64,000 bases of DNA, taken from the NCBI GenBank assembly GCA_007753675.1, contig CP036432.1, forward strand, positions 10,139,381-10,203,380, read 5' to 3'. The translations under genes were made by a program, and so were the position numbers. Shown piece by piece: positions 13,601 through 28,600 of the stretch (within the stretch, counting starts at the first letter, position 1; each line of letters opens with the position of its first letter). Source of the DNA: Stieleria magnilauensis. Its GTDB lineage: Bacteria > Planctomycetota > Planctomycetia > Pirellulales > Pirellulaceae. Below the pieces are notes generated by a model that was not told where the DNA came from, did no database searches, and was given only the letters and a program-made list of their open reading frames with translations.

Positions 13601-16600
13601 TCGAATCGTTCGACACCATAGCGGGAACCGACGATCACGTCGCCGCCGGCCGGATCGATGGCCAGACCCATCGTCAAACCTTCGCCATGTTCGGCCAGGA
13701 TGCTGCCGTCGATCGGATCGAGTTGCAACAGCGGACCGCCGCCGGTGGTCGCCCACAGTCGACCGTCGTCATCAAACGCGAGGTTAAAGATCGGATGATC
13801 CAGTTCCGCCCATGTGCCTTCGGCCGTCCCACCGTTGGCATCAAACAGGTACAGCTGGTTTCTGGCCGTGCCGCCGCTGATCAGAATGTCTCCGTCGGGC
13901 GTTTCGGTGATCGCCATCGGTCCGATGCCGCTGGTTGCGACGCCGGTGGCGGTGATGTCGAAACCATCGGCAAATCGCTTGGCGGTAAACGGTTGCAAGA
14001 CGGTGTCAAAGATCGCCGGGTTGGTGGTCGATCCGGTCGATGGGACCAGGTTTTCGGCTGCGGCGAACAACGGATTGGTCGACGGCTCGGTGGTCGGCGG
14101 CGTCGGTTGCCCAAAATTCGGACGTGTCGTCGCATCGACCGTCGGCAAGGCCCCGAGAGAATTGGCGGTGCCGTCGTCATCCGCTGTGGCGCCCGCCGGC
14201 GGGGTTTCGCGGTTTCCGGCCAGGTCCGTCGCCAACGCCAGAAACTCATACGTGTGCCCGACGCGACCGATGAAGACTTCTTCGCCGACCGCTTGGCCGA
14301 CTTGGCGTTGCCAGATTTTGTAGTCGCCGCCGTCTTCGGCGACGTACAGCGTGACGTGCTTGAATCCACTTCCACCCGCATCGTCGGCGACATTCCAGGC
14401 GACGACGAAATCGTTTTGAGCGTTCAGCGGCGTGACGGTCACGTTGCTCGCGGGCGCCTGTGCATCGATGGTGTACGTCAGATCGTCGGCATCCTCCGGT
14501 GGCGCGTTGTCCAACAAGACACGGGCTTTGGCGGTCAACGATTGTCCCGTTTCGGCGTCATCGGAAAGCTCGATGCTGTAGGAAACGAAACCCGCCCCTC
14601 GGCCTTGAGCGTTGTTCGGCGGCAGCAAGCCCCCATCGGTATTCGTGCGGACTTCACCGGTCAGCGGATCGATGGCTTGAATCAACCAGGTCGCGGCGTT
14701 GGATTTGACATCGACCCCTCCGCTGACGCGAACATTAAACCCGAGCGTTTCGGCGAATTCAAAGTCGCCTTGATAAAGGGCCCGTCCGCCCGGAACGCGG
14801 ATCGTGATGTCGCCGACCTTGATGTCGCCCAGCTGGAACGTTCTGACATCCATGTTCTCGTCCAACGGAACCACCACACGGACTTCGTTGGCATCGCGAG
14901 TCGTGTTCGGGTCGTTCTGGAAATTGATCGTGAACGGAAGCGGTTCGTTGGCGGGAACAAAACCTCCCGTTTCCAGCGTGAACGGACCGGTTTGCGAAAC
15001 CGCGCCGACGTTGGTGCCTTGTTGGTCGTAGTACTCCTGCAAGTTCAACGGAAAGAAGACGTCTTCGTCGTTCGGCGTGATGCCGCGGATCTGGTAATCG
15101 GCGGGGATGCCGGCACCACGTTTGTCGAACGGAACCCATGGGACATAGACACGCATCGTTTGAAAATGCGTGTTCAGATCCAGCCCCAAATCGTAATCGT
15201 CGAACGTCGGCAGCTCGGGAACGGGATTGGCGCCGCTGAGGATTCCGAAGAACGACAATGAGTCGCCGGTGAAGTTGGCGCCGGTCGTGTCGTTGGGAGC
15301 TTTGAGAGTCGGATCGTGACCGTACCAGCGGCGGACGGTGTCAAAGAAGTCACCGAATTCGCCGGAGAGAATAATTTGATCACCGCCGGGTCCGCGCAGC
15401 ACACCGCCGGCCAGCGTCGCCATCAAACTGGCCAGTTCCTGGTCGCGTCGCGTCGGCGGCACGGCATCTTCGGCGCGCAGCCGTCCGCTTTCGGCCAGGT
15501 AGCTCAGGTACATCGATTGCCAAGCCGCTTCGTTGCCGGCCAGATTCACCAGCGCCGCGTCGGCATCCGCGTCATCCAAGATGCCTTGACGCAACTGATC
15601 CGCTTCGGCCAACGCATGGTCGACGAACTCATCGCGCGACATCGACGTGGCCGAGGCGACGACATGGAATTGGAAGGGGATCTTGGGGATCGTCAAGAAG
15701 TCGGGGACCGCACCAAAGACTTCCCAGATGAACGACAGACCGGGTGAGATCTGGTCCAGTGCCGAGGGACCGTCGGCAAGCAGATCGATTTCGGCGTATT
15801 GCGGAAGCGCCGCGTAGATCTTGGCTTTGAAGGATTCCCAGGCGTGATCGTGCAACTCACGCAAGCCCGGATAGGTTTGGACTTGGAACGTGAATCCCGC
15901 GAACCCGTCGGCCGGATGGTCGAACAGGTAGCCGCCGGCGGTGACGGTTCCGTCGGTGTTGACTGCCGACTCGAGTTCCGCCCAGGGCAAATCGGCCAGC
16001 GAGCCTTCCTCGGGGCCGCCACGCAGATTGGACGTGAAATGGTTGTAGGGCAATCCGTAAACGAAGTCATTGATGCCCATTTCCGGGATGCCGACGTTGT
16101 AGAACACGTAGGGCGCATCGATGTTGCCCAGGTTCTGCAGCGCGACGCTATACGTCCCCGGATCTCCGGCGAAAATGTAACGCGGCCCGCCGATCCCGAT
16201 CGTGACTTCGGGTTCGATCGTCCGTTCGATCTGGAACCGATACGGCACAACCGCGACTTCACCGCCCGGATTGATGACTTGCACGTCATACAAACCGTGC
16301 GGAGCATCTTCGAAATCAAACGTGACGATGATCTCGGACGCCGACACATAATTCCGATTGACGGGAACGATTTCGGCGAATCCCGGTCGGACCAGTTTGA
16401 CGACCGCGTCTTCGTGAAAGCGTGCTCCGGAAATGGTCGTGGTGACGTACTTGGAATCCCCGCCGAGATCCGTTTTGATGTTGGTGATCGCCAGCGGCAA
16501 CAACTCGGCGAGAATCCGAATCGGTGACTGATCACTCTCGGTGGCAAACCCCCGCACGAGCACATAGTAGGTCCCCGCTTCGGTGGCCGGAATGATTGCC

Positions 16601-19600
16601 GCGGGTGTTTCCGACAGCGTGCCGCCGCTGCTGGCGTCAAAGGTTCGCACGGTCGGCGCATCGTTGTGCCGCAAGAAGATTTCGTGGGTCGAATCGTCGT
16701 CGGCAAAAACGGTCACGCGCAACGTGCGGTCAAAGGGAACCTCGACCGCGTAGAGTCGTTGCTGTCCGGTTGCCAGAGTCGTCGGCAGGGGGACGTCCAG
16801 CGTCAAGAACGGCGCGGTCAATTGCATCGTCGATGGCGATGCGGTGATGTTGTTTCCGTCCGCGACGTCCTCGTAGACCTGATTAAAGATATCGGTGCGG
16901 ACGATGGCCCGGTACGCGCCGGGGGTCAACGAAGGCGTGATCGTTTGAAACGTTTGGGTATAACTTTCTCCGGGCGCGAGCGTGCCGCGGAATTCCAATC
17001 GTCCCGCCGGAGCATCCCGCAAGTCCCATGTCGCGTCGCTGGAAAAGAACAGACTGTCGGACCAGCGTCCGCTGGCGGTTTCGTTGCTGGTGTTGGTGAC
17101 GGTCCACGAGATCGTTGCCGGCGAACCGGCTTCGACATTCGCCGGAACGGTGATGTCGGTGACCTGCAAATCGGTCGGCGGCGGCAGTTCAATGATCGTG
17201 GGGACCGCAGTCGTACGCGAGTTATTGCGCTCGTTGGGCCCCTCGAAGACGTTTCCGCTGACGTTGTTTCGATCCGGGTCGGTGATCACGAAGACGTAAT
17301 ATGGCCCCAACAAATCCGCCGGCAGCGAGACCGTTCGCGAGGTCGTGTACGAGGCCCCCGCGTCCAACCCGACCTTTCGTTCCAGGGAGCCGAGGTAGAC
17401 GTCCGTGCTGAGATCCAAGAACTCATCGCGTGACAGGTAAATCAGATCGAACCAGTGCTGTTGACCGGCGACGGTGTCACCGCCGAGATTGCTGACGGTG
17501 AATTCGACATTGATCTCTTGCCCCCGGTCGGCACGAAGCGGCGCGGTGACCGCGGTGACCTGCAAGTCCGGCAGCGGCGCCAACGTGATCGGCAGATCGC
17601 GGATGGCGATGTTGTTGCCCTCCAATTGGTATTCCTTGACATTGGCCCGCGCCGATTCACGCGATGCTTCGGACGCCAGATCCCAGGGGGCGAGTGTGCC
17701 GGGTGTTTCGAACTCGAGCCCGATCAATTTGAACCCGATATTGCTCGGTCGCCGCGCGCGATCTTGCCTAGCGGCCGAGTCGGTGAACAACAGCAAACTG
17801 AAATCACCTTCGATCCCATCGGGAAGACGTGCCTGGATCGTGCCGGTGTACGTTTCACCGGGCTTCAACGTTCCGGTACGAAAACGCGAACCGATTTCGT
17901 GGTCAAAATTATCCAGCGAGGCGTCGTGCGAAATGAACAGCCGATCGAACCACGACCCGACGCGTGTTTCTCGGTTGCCAACGTTTTCGACCGTGTAAGA
18001 AATCTGTATGGTCTCGCCGGACGTCGCCCCCGCCGGGACCTGAAAATCCGTGATCGTCAGATCGGCTTCTTTGTAGATGATGGGAAAATCGGCGCGGGCC
18101 AGGTTGTCGCTGGGGTCTTCAAACGCCCAACGATCAAAGTGGCCGAGCCACGTAGCGTTGTCGCCTTCATTGGCGGGATACCAATCCGTTTCCAGCAGCC
18201 GTGCCTGGTAGGGAAAGTACAACGGCGAGCGGTCATTGTGGGCGTCCAAATGCACCCACAGCGAATAATCGTCTCCGGTGCCTTCGGGCAACGTGGTGGT
18301 GAACGCGATCGTGTAGCGGTCGCCCGGGTTGATGATCGATGTGGGAGCGTAAATCGACGTGCCCAGGAAAGACGCCCGCCGGCGAACAAACTCGTCATCC
18401 GCCGACAGCCAAATGAAATCCTTCCAGTAACGCGTGCCGCCCCAGACCGGATGGGTGCCGATGTTTTCGACCGTGTAGGTGAACGTGACCTCTTCGCCGG
18501 AGAACACGTTGTCGGGAATGTCGAACTCCACGACCTTCAGGTTCGCCGGATAGCTGCGGATGTCGGAATTGACTGCGGTCGCGTTGTTGGTTTCGTCGAC
18601 TTCGTCAACCGGATGGTACTTTTCCGGCGGCGGGATCTGTGGGAAGAACCCGGACAGGTCGATCGAGGGTTCCGGCGGCACGTCATCATCGGTGATGACC
18701 ACGATGTACTGGCCGGTCGCCGAGGGCGACAGCGCGATGTCCATCGAATCGGTGTAAGACGCTCCTTTCGCCAACGGCAGGTCGCGTTTCTTTTCGCCGA
18801 GTAACAGCGTCGTCGCGTGGACGCTCTTGGGATCGGGCAGGTCGCTCAAGTAAATGCGATCGATCCATCCGCCGGGTTCCGCGTCGGCCAGTCCCAAGTT
18901 GTCGACGGTCCACGTCACGGTGATCGTGTCGCCGCCGGACCCCGTCGGCGGAGCGATCACTTCCGAGACGACCAGATCGGGTTGCGATCCCAACACGTCG
19001 ATCGCGCGTGCTTTGTAGTTGTTGTTGTCAAAGTTGTTCGGGTCGTCGGGGTTGGTGTTCGACGCCAACGTGTCTTCGGGGATCACATCGAACGGATCCA
19101 CCCAAGGCGTGATGTACCAGGTTCCCGACTCCAGTTCTCTCGGAATGCGGACGGTGGTTTCCGTTTCATATCCGGCAAACCGGTCCAACGCACCCTGATG
19201 CGTCAGCGTCGTTAGAAAGAAGTCGCCTTGACCGGGATGGGGACGATTTTTGTCACGCGTCAGCCAAACACTTTCCGACCAGGTGTCGCCGTGGGTCGCG
19301 CCGCTGCCGAGGTTGGTGACGGTGTAGCGGATCGAGATCGTGCTTCCGGCGACGACTTGGCTGGGCGCGACGACGTCGCTGACGACCAGATCCGCCAGCG
19401 GTTCGGGCTCGATATAGATCGACTTGTAGGTCAAGTTGTTATTGTTGTTAGGCCACTCCTCGACGCGGTCTTGTGCGTCGGTCACGGCGATCACGTAGAC
19501 GTCTCCGCGATAGCGAATCGGCACGACGACGCTTCCCGCTTCGGTGCTGTAACGCTCGCCGGCCAGCAGCGCGGCGCTATTGGGCAGCTCGCCGATCAAG

Positions 19601-22600
19601 ACGTCCGCGTGATCAACCGTCGTATCCAACGACAGGTACACGCGATCGACCCACTGAGTGCTGCCTGTGCCCACGCCGCCTTGGTTGACGACGACGAATT
19701 CGGGTGACAGCGTGGCGCCGGCTGGCAAGCGGTCCGGGATCGTGATCGATTCGACTTGCAGATCCGGCCGCGGAAGCACGTTGATGACGATCTCGTGGGA
19801 CGTCGTGTTGTTGTCGTCGCCGGCACCTTCGTAAAGCGCGTCGTTGAAGTTCGTCTTGACGAACAGATTGAACGTCCCCGTCGTCTGCGTAGGAATCCGA
19901 ACCCGTTCGCTGCGGTGGTAGGTTTGACCGGCGGCCAGCGGATCGATGAAGGGGAATTGACCGAGTTGGATCACGTCGGCGTTGGGGTTGCCGGCCTGTT
20001 GCAAGTAAACGCGGTCCACCCAGCCGCCGGACGCCTCGTTGAGTCCGATGTTTTCCACCGTCCATTGGATGTCGACCAGTGTCCCCTCTTGCGCTTCGGT
20101 CGGTGCGGTGACCGAAGCGACGATCAGATCCGGCGGCGGCAGCAAGGTGATCGAAAACGCCGCACTGGCGGTGAAGTTGTTGTCGTTATAGAGGAATTCG
20201 AAGGGGGCGTTACGCCGGGCCGCATGCACGATCAGATAATGGTCACCGGAAAGACCGTCGGGGATCCGCAGGTTGCCGGTGCGGTCGTAGGTTCCGTCGG
20301 GAGCGATTTGACCGAAGTGCTGGAAATCGGTTTCGGTTCCGTCGATCAATCCCGTCGCGTCAGGCGTCGTCGAGAGGTACACGCGATCGTACCAGTCGCC
20401 GCGGCTGGTCACCCCGATCCCCGCGTTGCGTACCGTCCACGTCAAACTGGCGATCTCGCCCGCGTTGACCGGCAGCGGCACATCGATTGAATCAACGACC
20501 AAATCGGCATAGGGTGCCGGCATGATGTCGATTTCGCCGAGCCGGGCGACATCGTTGTTCGCCTCCAAGTCGTTTTCGAACACCAGGTCGCCGAAGTCGC
20601 TTCGGACGAACAGGGTAAACCGTCCATTGGTGGCGATCGGCAATCGAAAATTTTCGCTGCGGGTGTAGGAAGCGTTTTGATCGAGTCCGCCGGTGTGTTC
20701 AAACGTGGCGACCACCAAGTCGTCGGCGTCGCCGACCGTCGCGTTTTCACTCAACACGATCGCATCGGTCCACTGGTCGACGAAGCCGCGACCGAGACCC
20801 CGGTTGGTGACGGTCCAACCGACCGTGATGTCCGCCGGGTCACCGATCGTCAGCGCCGGCGCCGTGACGTTGCTGACGGCCAAATCCGCATAGGGCGATA
20901 GCGTCAACTCAATCAGTTTCGCGGCGACGTTGTTGTTCTCGCCCGCCGAAAGCTCACCGAGTTGGCCGGCCGTGTCGGTGACGAGCAACAGAAATTTGTT
21001 GCCCTCTAGATCGACCGGCAATCGAATCGTCCGAGATTCCGACCGTGTTTGCCCGGGATCCAGCGGCGAGGAAATGATGAACTCATCGACCAGACGATCG
21101 TCGCCGGAAAGTGTTTGATTGTCCGAAAGGTAAACGCGTTGTTGCCAGGTTTCGGCGGCGGCGGTTCCCGAATTCAAAAAGTCCCAGGTCAATTCGACTT
21201 GTTGTCCCGAGTTGCCTGCCGCCGGTGCGTCGAAGTTGCGGATTTCGACATCCGGGTGCGTCATCGTCGTGATGCCGCCGTACAACGCATTGTTGTCTTC
21301 GTAGGGACCCTCGAAAATGCGATTGTTGTAGTCGCTGACGATCTGAATCCGATAGTCGCCGTCGGCCAGATCGGGCAGGTTGGTCGTCATCATCGACACG
21401 TAACTTTGGCCCGGACTGAGCGGGCCGGACTGCAAGACCGTTCCGATCAGGTAGCGGGTCGCGGGATTACTGACCGATTCGAGATAAACCCGGTCGTACC
21501 AGTGCGTCGCGGTCGGCTCGTCACCCTGATTGGTGACCTCCCAGGTGAACACGTTGCTTTGCCGTGGTTGTCCGGCCGTCGGTCCGGTGATGGACGTCGG
21601 CAGCAAATCGACCAGCGGGGGGAAGGTCAGTTCGAGGGCGGCGGAGGCATAGACGTTGTTCTCGTCCGACTCGCTGATCCAATCGAAGTAGTCGACCGCT
21701 GCGAGCAAGTAATAGGTTCCGGCAAGCAGGTTGTCATCGAGCGGCAACGTCAATGTCAGGTCCAACGGATAGCTGTCACCGACCGCCAGCGGATCATCGC
21801 GTGAAACGCTTTCGAGCAAGACATCGTTGCCGTCGAGGATCAGGTCGGTGGACAGGTAAACCCGGTCTCGCCAAGCGTTGCCTCCTGCGACGGATGCACC
21901 GGAATTGGTCACCTGGAAACTGAGCGGGATGTCGCCGCCGAATGAATAGGTCGTTTCCGGCGTGGTCAGGTTGCCGCCGACCAGTTCCAAGTCGGGCAGC
22001 GCCCAATCGAAGGTCCCGGTGAACTGGTCTTCGATCGGTTCGCCGTTGATCTGGTCCTTGTCTTGATTCATCACGTTGCCGACGAAATCCAACACGTCGG
22101 GACCGATCGTGATGCTGTATTGCCCGTCGACGTATTGGGCGAAGTCTGGCCGCAAGAGGAACAGGTTGTCGGTTTCGGCGAACGGTTCGATCGAATCAAT
22201 ATTGATGGGCACAGCGCCCGGACCGATCAAGGTGACATCGTCGACGAAGAACGACTCCGGATCGATCGGTTCGTCAAATTCGATGACCAAGAAGGGGCCG
22301 TTGGGATAAACAGCACTATCCGATGGCGTGATGCTGGTGATCGCCGCACCGCTGGAGAACCCCGTGATGAATTCCAGGCTGGTCGGTGACAATTCGGGTG
22401 CGAGCAATTGGCTGCCGAAATCGAGGCCTTCATAGGTAGGCGTTCCGAACTTGACGTCGAACGTCATCACCAGATAGCTATCACCTTCGGCGGGTTGATA
22501 CCCGCCTCCCTGAACCGTCCGAATGGTGCCCAAAAACTCGACGAACCCGGTGACCTCCAGCACGTCATGCTGGGAAATCGGTGCCAGCCCGGCGATGTCA

Positions 22601-25600
22601 AACTCCAGATCACCGAGCGTGTCGAGCAGCAGATTACCGTCGATCGTCAACTTCCCCGCCGGAGCGAGCAACCCGCCCACGATCAAGTTGCCCACGACAA
22701 CACCGCTTCCCGTCAACACGGATCCGGGCTCCAGCGTGAATTGCCCGCCCACCACACTGTTGCTGCTGGTCGTCACGTAGACCCCGCTCAGGTCGGTCAG
22801 CGATGCGGAATTGGAGCTTCCTAAATCAACGGCGCCGCCGTAGCGTGAATGGATCCTCGAGTACCGCGCATCGCCGGACAGGCTGCCGGCCGAGGGATCG
22901 GTGAATGACTGGAGTCCGGAGAGATTGATCGAACTACCAATCCCCTCACTGAGCAATTCGACGCGTCGTCGTCGTTGATCGCCCTGGCTGGTTTCCGTGA
23001 TTGCTTGCGTACCGGAAAGATCAATGACCCCGCCGGAAAGCGATTCCAACAACAGAAGTGCGTTGTAATTGTTTCCACCCGTGATTTGGGTCACGTTTTG
23101 CAGATCGATGACGCTTCCATAGCCTTCGGCGCGCAAAACTTGCGATTGGCTCGAACCGGTGGTTAGATGGGTGATCGACGTGACCGCGGGCAACGCGAGG
23201 GTCACTCCATCGATCACGATCAAGTTCGCGCCGTCGATGTTACTCAATAGTGGCAATGCGACGTGACCGCCACCGGTGAGCGTGATCTCGCCGCGTTGGA
23301 GCGTGGTCAAAGCGGGCGCGGCGACTTGGTAGCCATGGATACGCAGCGCGGTTCCGGGCGCGTCGGTCAGCACGTTCAATTCGATCGTTCCGACACCAAC
23401 CGGTTCAATCACGCTGTCGCGTGCCGATTCGAGTGCAGGTGCGGGAAACGTTCCGAGCTCATCCACATAGACGCGAACGCCACGAATCGTTGTTAAGGCT
23501 TCGGCGTCAACTTCTCCGCCACGGGTGGCGGTCAGGGTGGAGTAGACTTTGTCACCTGAATACGGCACCGGCGGTTGGCCGACATCGGTGAGTGTCGTGA
23601 GCATCGAGACATCGATTCGACTGGCGCGGCCGTCGGCGATAAAGTGAACCGCCCGACGTCGGGTGTCGCCTGAGGACGGGTCCGTGACGGTTGCCAGTTT
23701 TGGCAGTTCAATCGCCCCGCCGTCTTGAGCTTCGAATCGAAGCGTCGCTTCATAATGGGTGCCGCCGGTGATCTCGGTCAGATTCGGCAACGAGATTCGA
23801 CTGCCATCTCCCGATGCGATGAACTGGCGCGTTTGATAGTTGCCCGTCGAAACGTGCGAATAAGCGGTGACCAAAGGAAACTCGACTTCGATTCCCGAAG
23901 ACACCGTCACGCCGGATCCGTCAAGATTGGTCAACGAGACGAGGTTGGCGCTCCCATCGGCAGACAGGTTGATCGTTCCCTGCGTAAACTCGGTGATGTT
24001 GGGTGCGTCGATGGTCGCATCGTTGGCGACGAACGACGTGTAACTGGCTGTCAGCAGATTGGGAAAACGGACCGTGTTGCCCTTTGCCGCAACTTCCGAA
24101 GCGGACAGGGTGGTGACGCCGTCGAATGTCCAATCACGACGCTCATCGGGCTCGATCCGAACCCCGATCAACGTTTGCAGGGCATCGAGACGAATTTCGC
24201 CGCCGCGACTGAACACCAATTGTGATCGCTGACCGTCACTGCTGGACGACCCGCTGCTGTCTTGGAATCGCGACAGCGAACGCAGGTCGATCGAACTGCC
24301 CCGATCCCGAGCCACGACGTGGATCGCCCTGCGCCGTGTGTCGCCGGACAGTCCGTCGACGATCTCGGTAACACCGCGTAAATCAATCCGTCCGCCCGCG
24401 TGCGATTCGATCGTCAAGTCATTGTCGTAGAAGGTTCCCCCGGTGATTTTTGTCAGTCCGCTCAAATCGATCGACGAACCGGCACCGCGAGTCGTCCAAG
24501 CTCGGTCTTCATAGTTGCCGGTGGCAATGAAATCGTATTCGGTGACACCCGAAAGATCGAGTGAACCGCCGTCAAAGACGGACAGTGAAACACCGTCGAT
24601 CTTGGTGAAATGGCTCCAATCGATCGCCAATCCGCCCCGCAGGTTGATCGCACCGCGATTGAGTTCCGCAAGAGCACTCAAGTCGGCCGTCGCTTGATTC
24701 AGCGTGATTGTCGTGTTGGCCGCGGCGGTCAGTCCGCTGAAATCGTAATCGCCGAAACTCAAATTCAAATAAGCATGATTCACCGATTGGATGTTTGCCG
24801 TTTGCATCGCGCCACGGCCGTCGAGTGAAATTTCCACACCGACCAGTGACTCGATCGACGGCGCATGAATCGTCCCCCAATCGTAGGCGACCAATTGGGA
24901 ACGTTCGTCCGGATTGGCATCGGAGAAACTTGTCAGCGCGTCCAGACGGATTTCGCTGCCGAACCCCGAAGCGACGAATCGCACGCGGCGAACCCGGGTA
25001 TCGCCGCCCCCATCGTTGATCTGGGTAACCGCGGGCAGATCGATCGTGCTTCCGGCCGTCGCGGAAATCGTCAGATCCGTGTCATAGTGCCCGCCCCCAG
25101 TGATAGCGGTCAAACCGGTCAGCGCAATCAAACTCTGTGGCCCGTCGGTCGTCCATGTTCGGTCTTGGTAGTGTCCGGTCGATGCGTGATCGTACGTCGT
25201 AACCAACGGCAGACTGATCGACGAACCGTCGCCGGCAAACAGGGAGGTTCCATCGATGTTGGTCAACAAAGGCGCCGAAATCGCGGCGAGATGGTGCAGC
25301 GTGATCGCCCCACGGGTGAACGACGTCAGCGACGAAAAATCGACCGATGAACCCGTCGCGGTCAGACGGACCGACGTGGCCGTAGCCACCGCACTCAAAT
25401 CCAACGTCGATGTCCAGGGCTCGACATCGACCCGATCGAGCGACGCGACATTTTGCAACGTGACGCGGCTCTGGGCTTCACGGACGACCCGCACGCCGGC
25501 AAGCGTTTGCAGCGACGGGGTATTGATCGTTCCACGATCTCGCGCCTCGATCGAGGAGTACTCCCCATCGAATTCCGAGGAGCGATCGTTGATCGAGGTC

Positions 25601-28600
25601 AACAGCGGTGCGTCGATCACACTGCCGTGACCGTTGGCGACCAAGTTGATTCTGCGCAGCCGCAAGTCACCGGAATTCGGGTCCTCGATCGTCATCAAGG
25701 CCGGCATTTCGATTTGCCCACCACCGAACACGTCGATGCCGAGACGTGCCTGGTAATGAGTCCCCCCGGTAATCGTCTGCAACGCATCAAAGACGATCCG
25801 GCTACCGGCGTCTTCGACGAACCAACGCCGCGTTTGGTAGTTCGCCGTCGATCCTTGGGAGTATTGAGTCAGGGTCGGAAAATGCAACGCGGCGCCTCCG
25901 ACGACGGTCAAGCTGGCGCCGTCCAAGTTCACCGTTCCGTCGGCGGTAAAACTCGCATCCCGTCCCGAAGCCGCCAAGGTCGCACCGTTGTTGACGACCA
26001 GCGATCCCGAGAGCACCGAGCCGTCATGAATCGTCAGCGACCCGCCGGTGATTTGCAGATTCCCCGAACCATTGATGCTGCGGACCGCTTGGCCGCCGGC
26101 GGAGATCGTGACGGTCACCGCCGCGTTATCCAAAATGACATCGTCCTCGGCATCGGGGACTTGGCCGGTACTCCAGTTTGCCGCCGTCGTCCAATCGCCG
26201 TCGCCACCGATCCAGGACACCGGTGCAGCCTGTGCCGACGGAGACTCGACCGGTGCCATCGGGAGTTCGGCGTGTGCGACGATGTCGTTGTTTTCAATGA
26301 CCGGGGCCGCAGCAATGATCGGTTGCTCGGCGGTCGCAATCGGACTGTTTGCGACATCGCCGTTCACATCGGCGTTGACCAATGTCACGATGGACGGCGC
26401 AAAGATTCGGCCGTCGGACGTTTCGGTCAGAAACGAACGCACGTCCCCGTTGACGTCGATCAGGTTTACCAGCGAATCGAACGCGATCTCCGAACCGCTG
26501 CCCGTTGCCGTGAATCCAAACCGTCGTGTCCGCGTGTCCCCGTCGGGACGATCGACGATTTGTTCGACGCCGCTCAGATCAAGCGATCCGCCGTTGCTGA
26601 CAGTGACATTGAGTCGGTTCTGGTAGGCACTGCCGCCACGAATCCATTTCACTCCGGACAGATCGAGTTTGCTTCCAGACCCGCTGATTTCCCAAGTCGA
26701 CTGTTCATAATTTGAGGACAATGCCAGGTCATAGGACTCGATACCGGGCAACGAGACTTCAGTCCCACCGTAAACTCGGAAAGCCGTCCCATCGATCGTC
26801 GTCACTGCCGGCAGCTGGATCGTCGCGCCGGCGTCGGTGGTCAACGTGTTGAAGACGAACCGCGTGATGCCGGGCAAGGAAGCGTTGGCATTGTTGAGCG
26901 ACAATTCGGTCCGGCTGATCGACTGCAGCGACGTGAAATCACTCGGCATCGAATGAATCGTCACCGCACTGTGCTCCAGGCGAACCAGGTTTGCCGCGGC
27001 CAGATCACCGGCCGTGTCCAGCGTCGTGGTGACACCATGCAAGTCCGTCAGCAGAGGAGCCACCAGTCGTCCGCCGGCGGTCGCATCGATTCGCGACCGC
27101 TGGTCGGTGTTTCGATCAATGATTGAGGTCAATGCACTCAAATCGATTTGGCTGCTCTCGCCTTCCGCCGTCACTTGAAAAGACCGCACGCGGGTGTCGC
27201 CGCCCCTGGGGTCGATCAGCTGCGTGACCGATGACAGATCGAGCACGCCTCCGCCGGTCGCCCGGATGGTCATGTCGGTGTCGTAGTGGCTGCCTCCTAA
27301 AACGCCCTTCAGGTTCGGCAGTTCGAGCCGGCTGTCGACGCCATCGACGTGCCAGATTCGATCGACGTAGTTGCCCGTTGATGCATGTTGATACTGGGTC
27401 ACACCGGGCAGCGAAACGGTGACTCCGCCGCTGACGCTCAGGTCGGTACCGTCGATATTGGTCAACAGCGGCGCCGTAAACGTCGCTCCCGCAGTCGCCG
27501 AAATCGCACCTTCACGAACGCTGGTCAATAGTGGAACGCTCAGGTCGACTCCGGTCAGTGCAAATTCCGTCCCGTCGGCGATCGTCAATTGGTTCAGCGC
27601 CACACTGCTGCCGCTGAGTGACAGCCGCGAGTGGGACAACACTTCGAATTGCGACAGCGGCATCGTGCCCGTGCTGTCGTTGATGAAGTGGACGCCATGT
27701 GCATCGGTCAGATTACCGATCTGAAGACTGCCACCCGTAGCCGCTTGAAAGACCGAACGTTGATCGGTATTGAGATCGACGACCTGTCGCAGCGAGGCAA
27801 GATTGATCAACGAGTTGGCTTGGGTCGATCTGAATTCAAATGCCCCCCTGCGGTTGTCGCCGGGAATGTCTTGCACCGAGACTAGCGACGGCAGATCCAA
27901 AACCCCGCCGTCACTGGCGGTAAAGTAATGTCGCGTTTCATAACCGGGCGATCCGGTGATCGTGGTGACGTTCGGCAATTCGATTCGGCTGCCGGCGCCG
28001 GAGACGGTCCAAGTGCGGGAGTGATAGTTTGAGGTATTGCTGTCTCGCACGGCGGTGACCGAAGGCATCGACAAAACCGCACCGCCAGAAACATTAAAAT
28101 CGGCCTGATCGATGTACTTCAGGGCACTGACGTCCAGCGTCGCTCCCTCGCGAAGAATCAAGTCGCCGCCTTGGATCCCGATCAGACTGGACAGATCCAC
28201 GGCCGCCGAGCCGATGTCGAACGTGACGTCGTCGGCACGGGTCAGATTCGGAAACGCTCGGTCGACATCGCGGATCGTGACAACGCTTTGAAAGATCCCG
28301 CGGAACTGATCGGAGGTGATCGAACCGGACGCGCCCAAATTCAAGCGGGCACCACGAATGAACTGCAAATTTGGAGCGACGATATCGGCCCCTGCGGTCG
28401 CTTCGATCAACGAACTGTTTGAGGTGTTGCCGTCAAATCTGTAGTCCGCAAACGAGACCAGCTGCGTCAAATCAATCTGGCTGTCCGCGCCGTCGGCATC
28501 GATGACAACGCGTCGCAATCGTGAATCACCGCCGGTCGGTTCGGCGATCGTGGTGACCGAGGATAGATCGAGTGCCCCACCGTCGAACGCCTCTAAATAG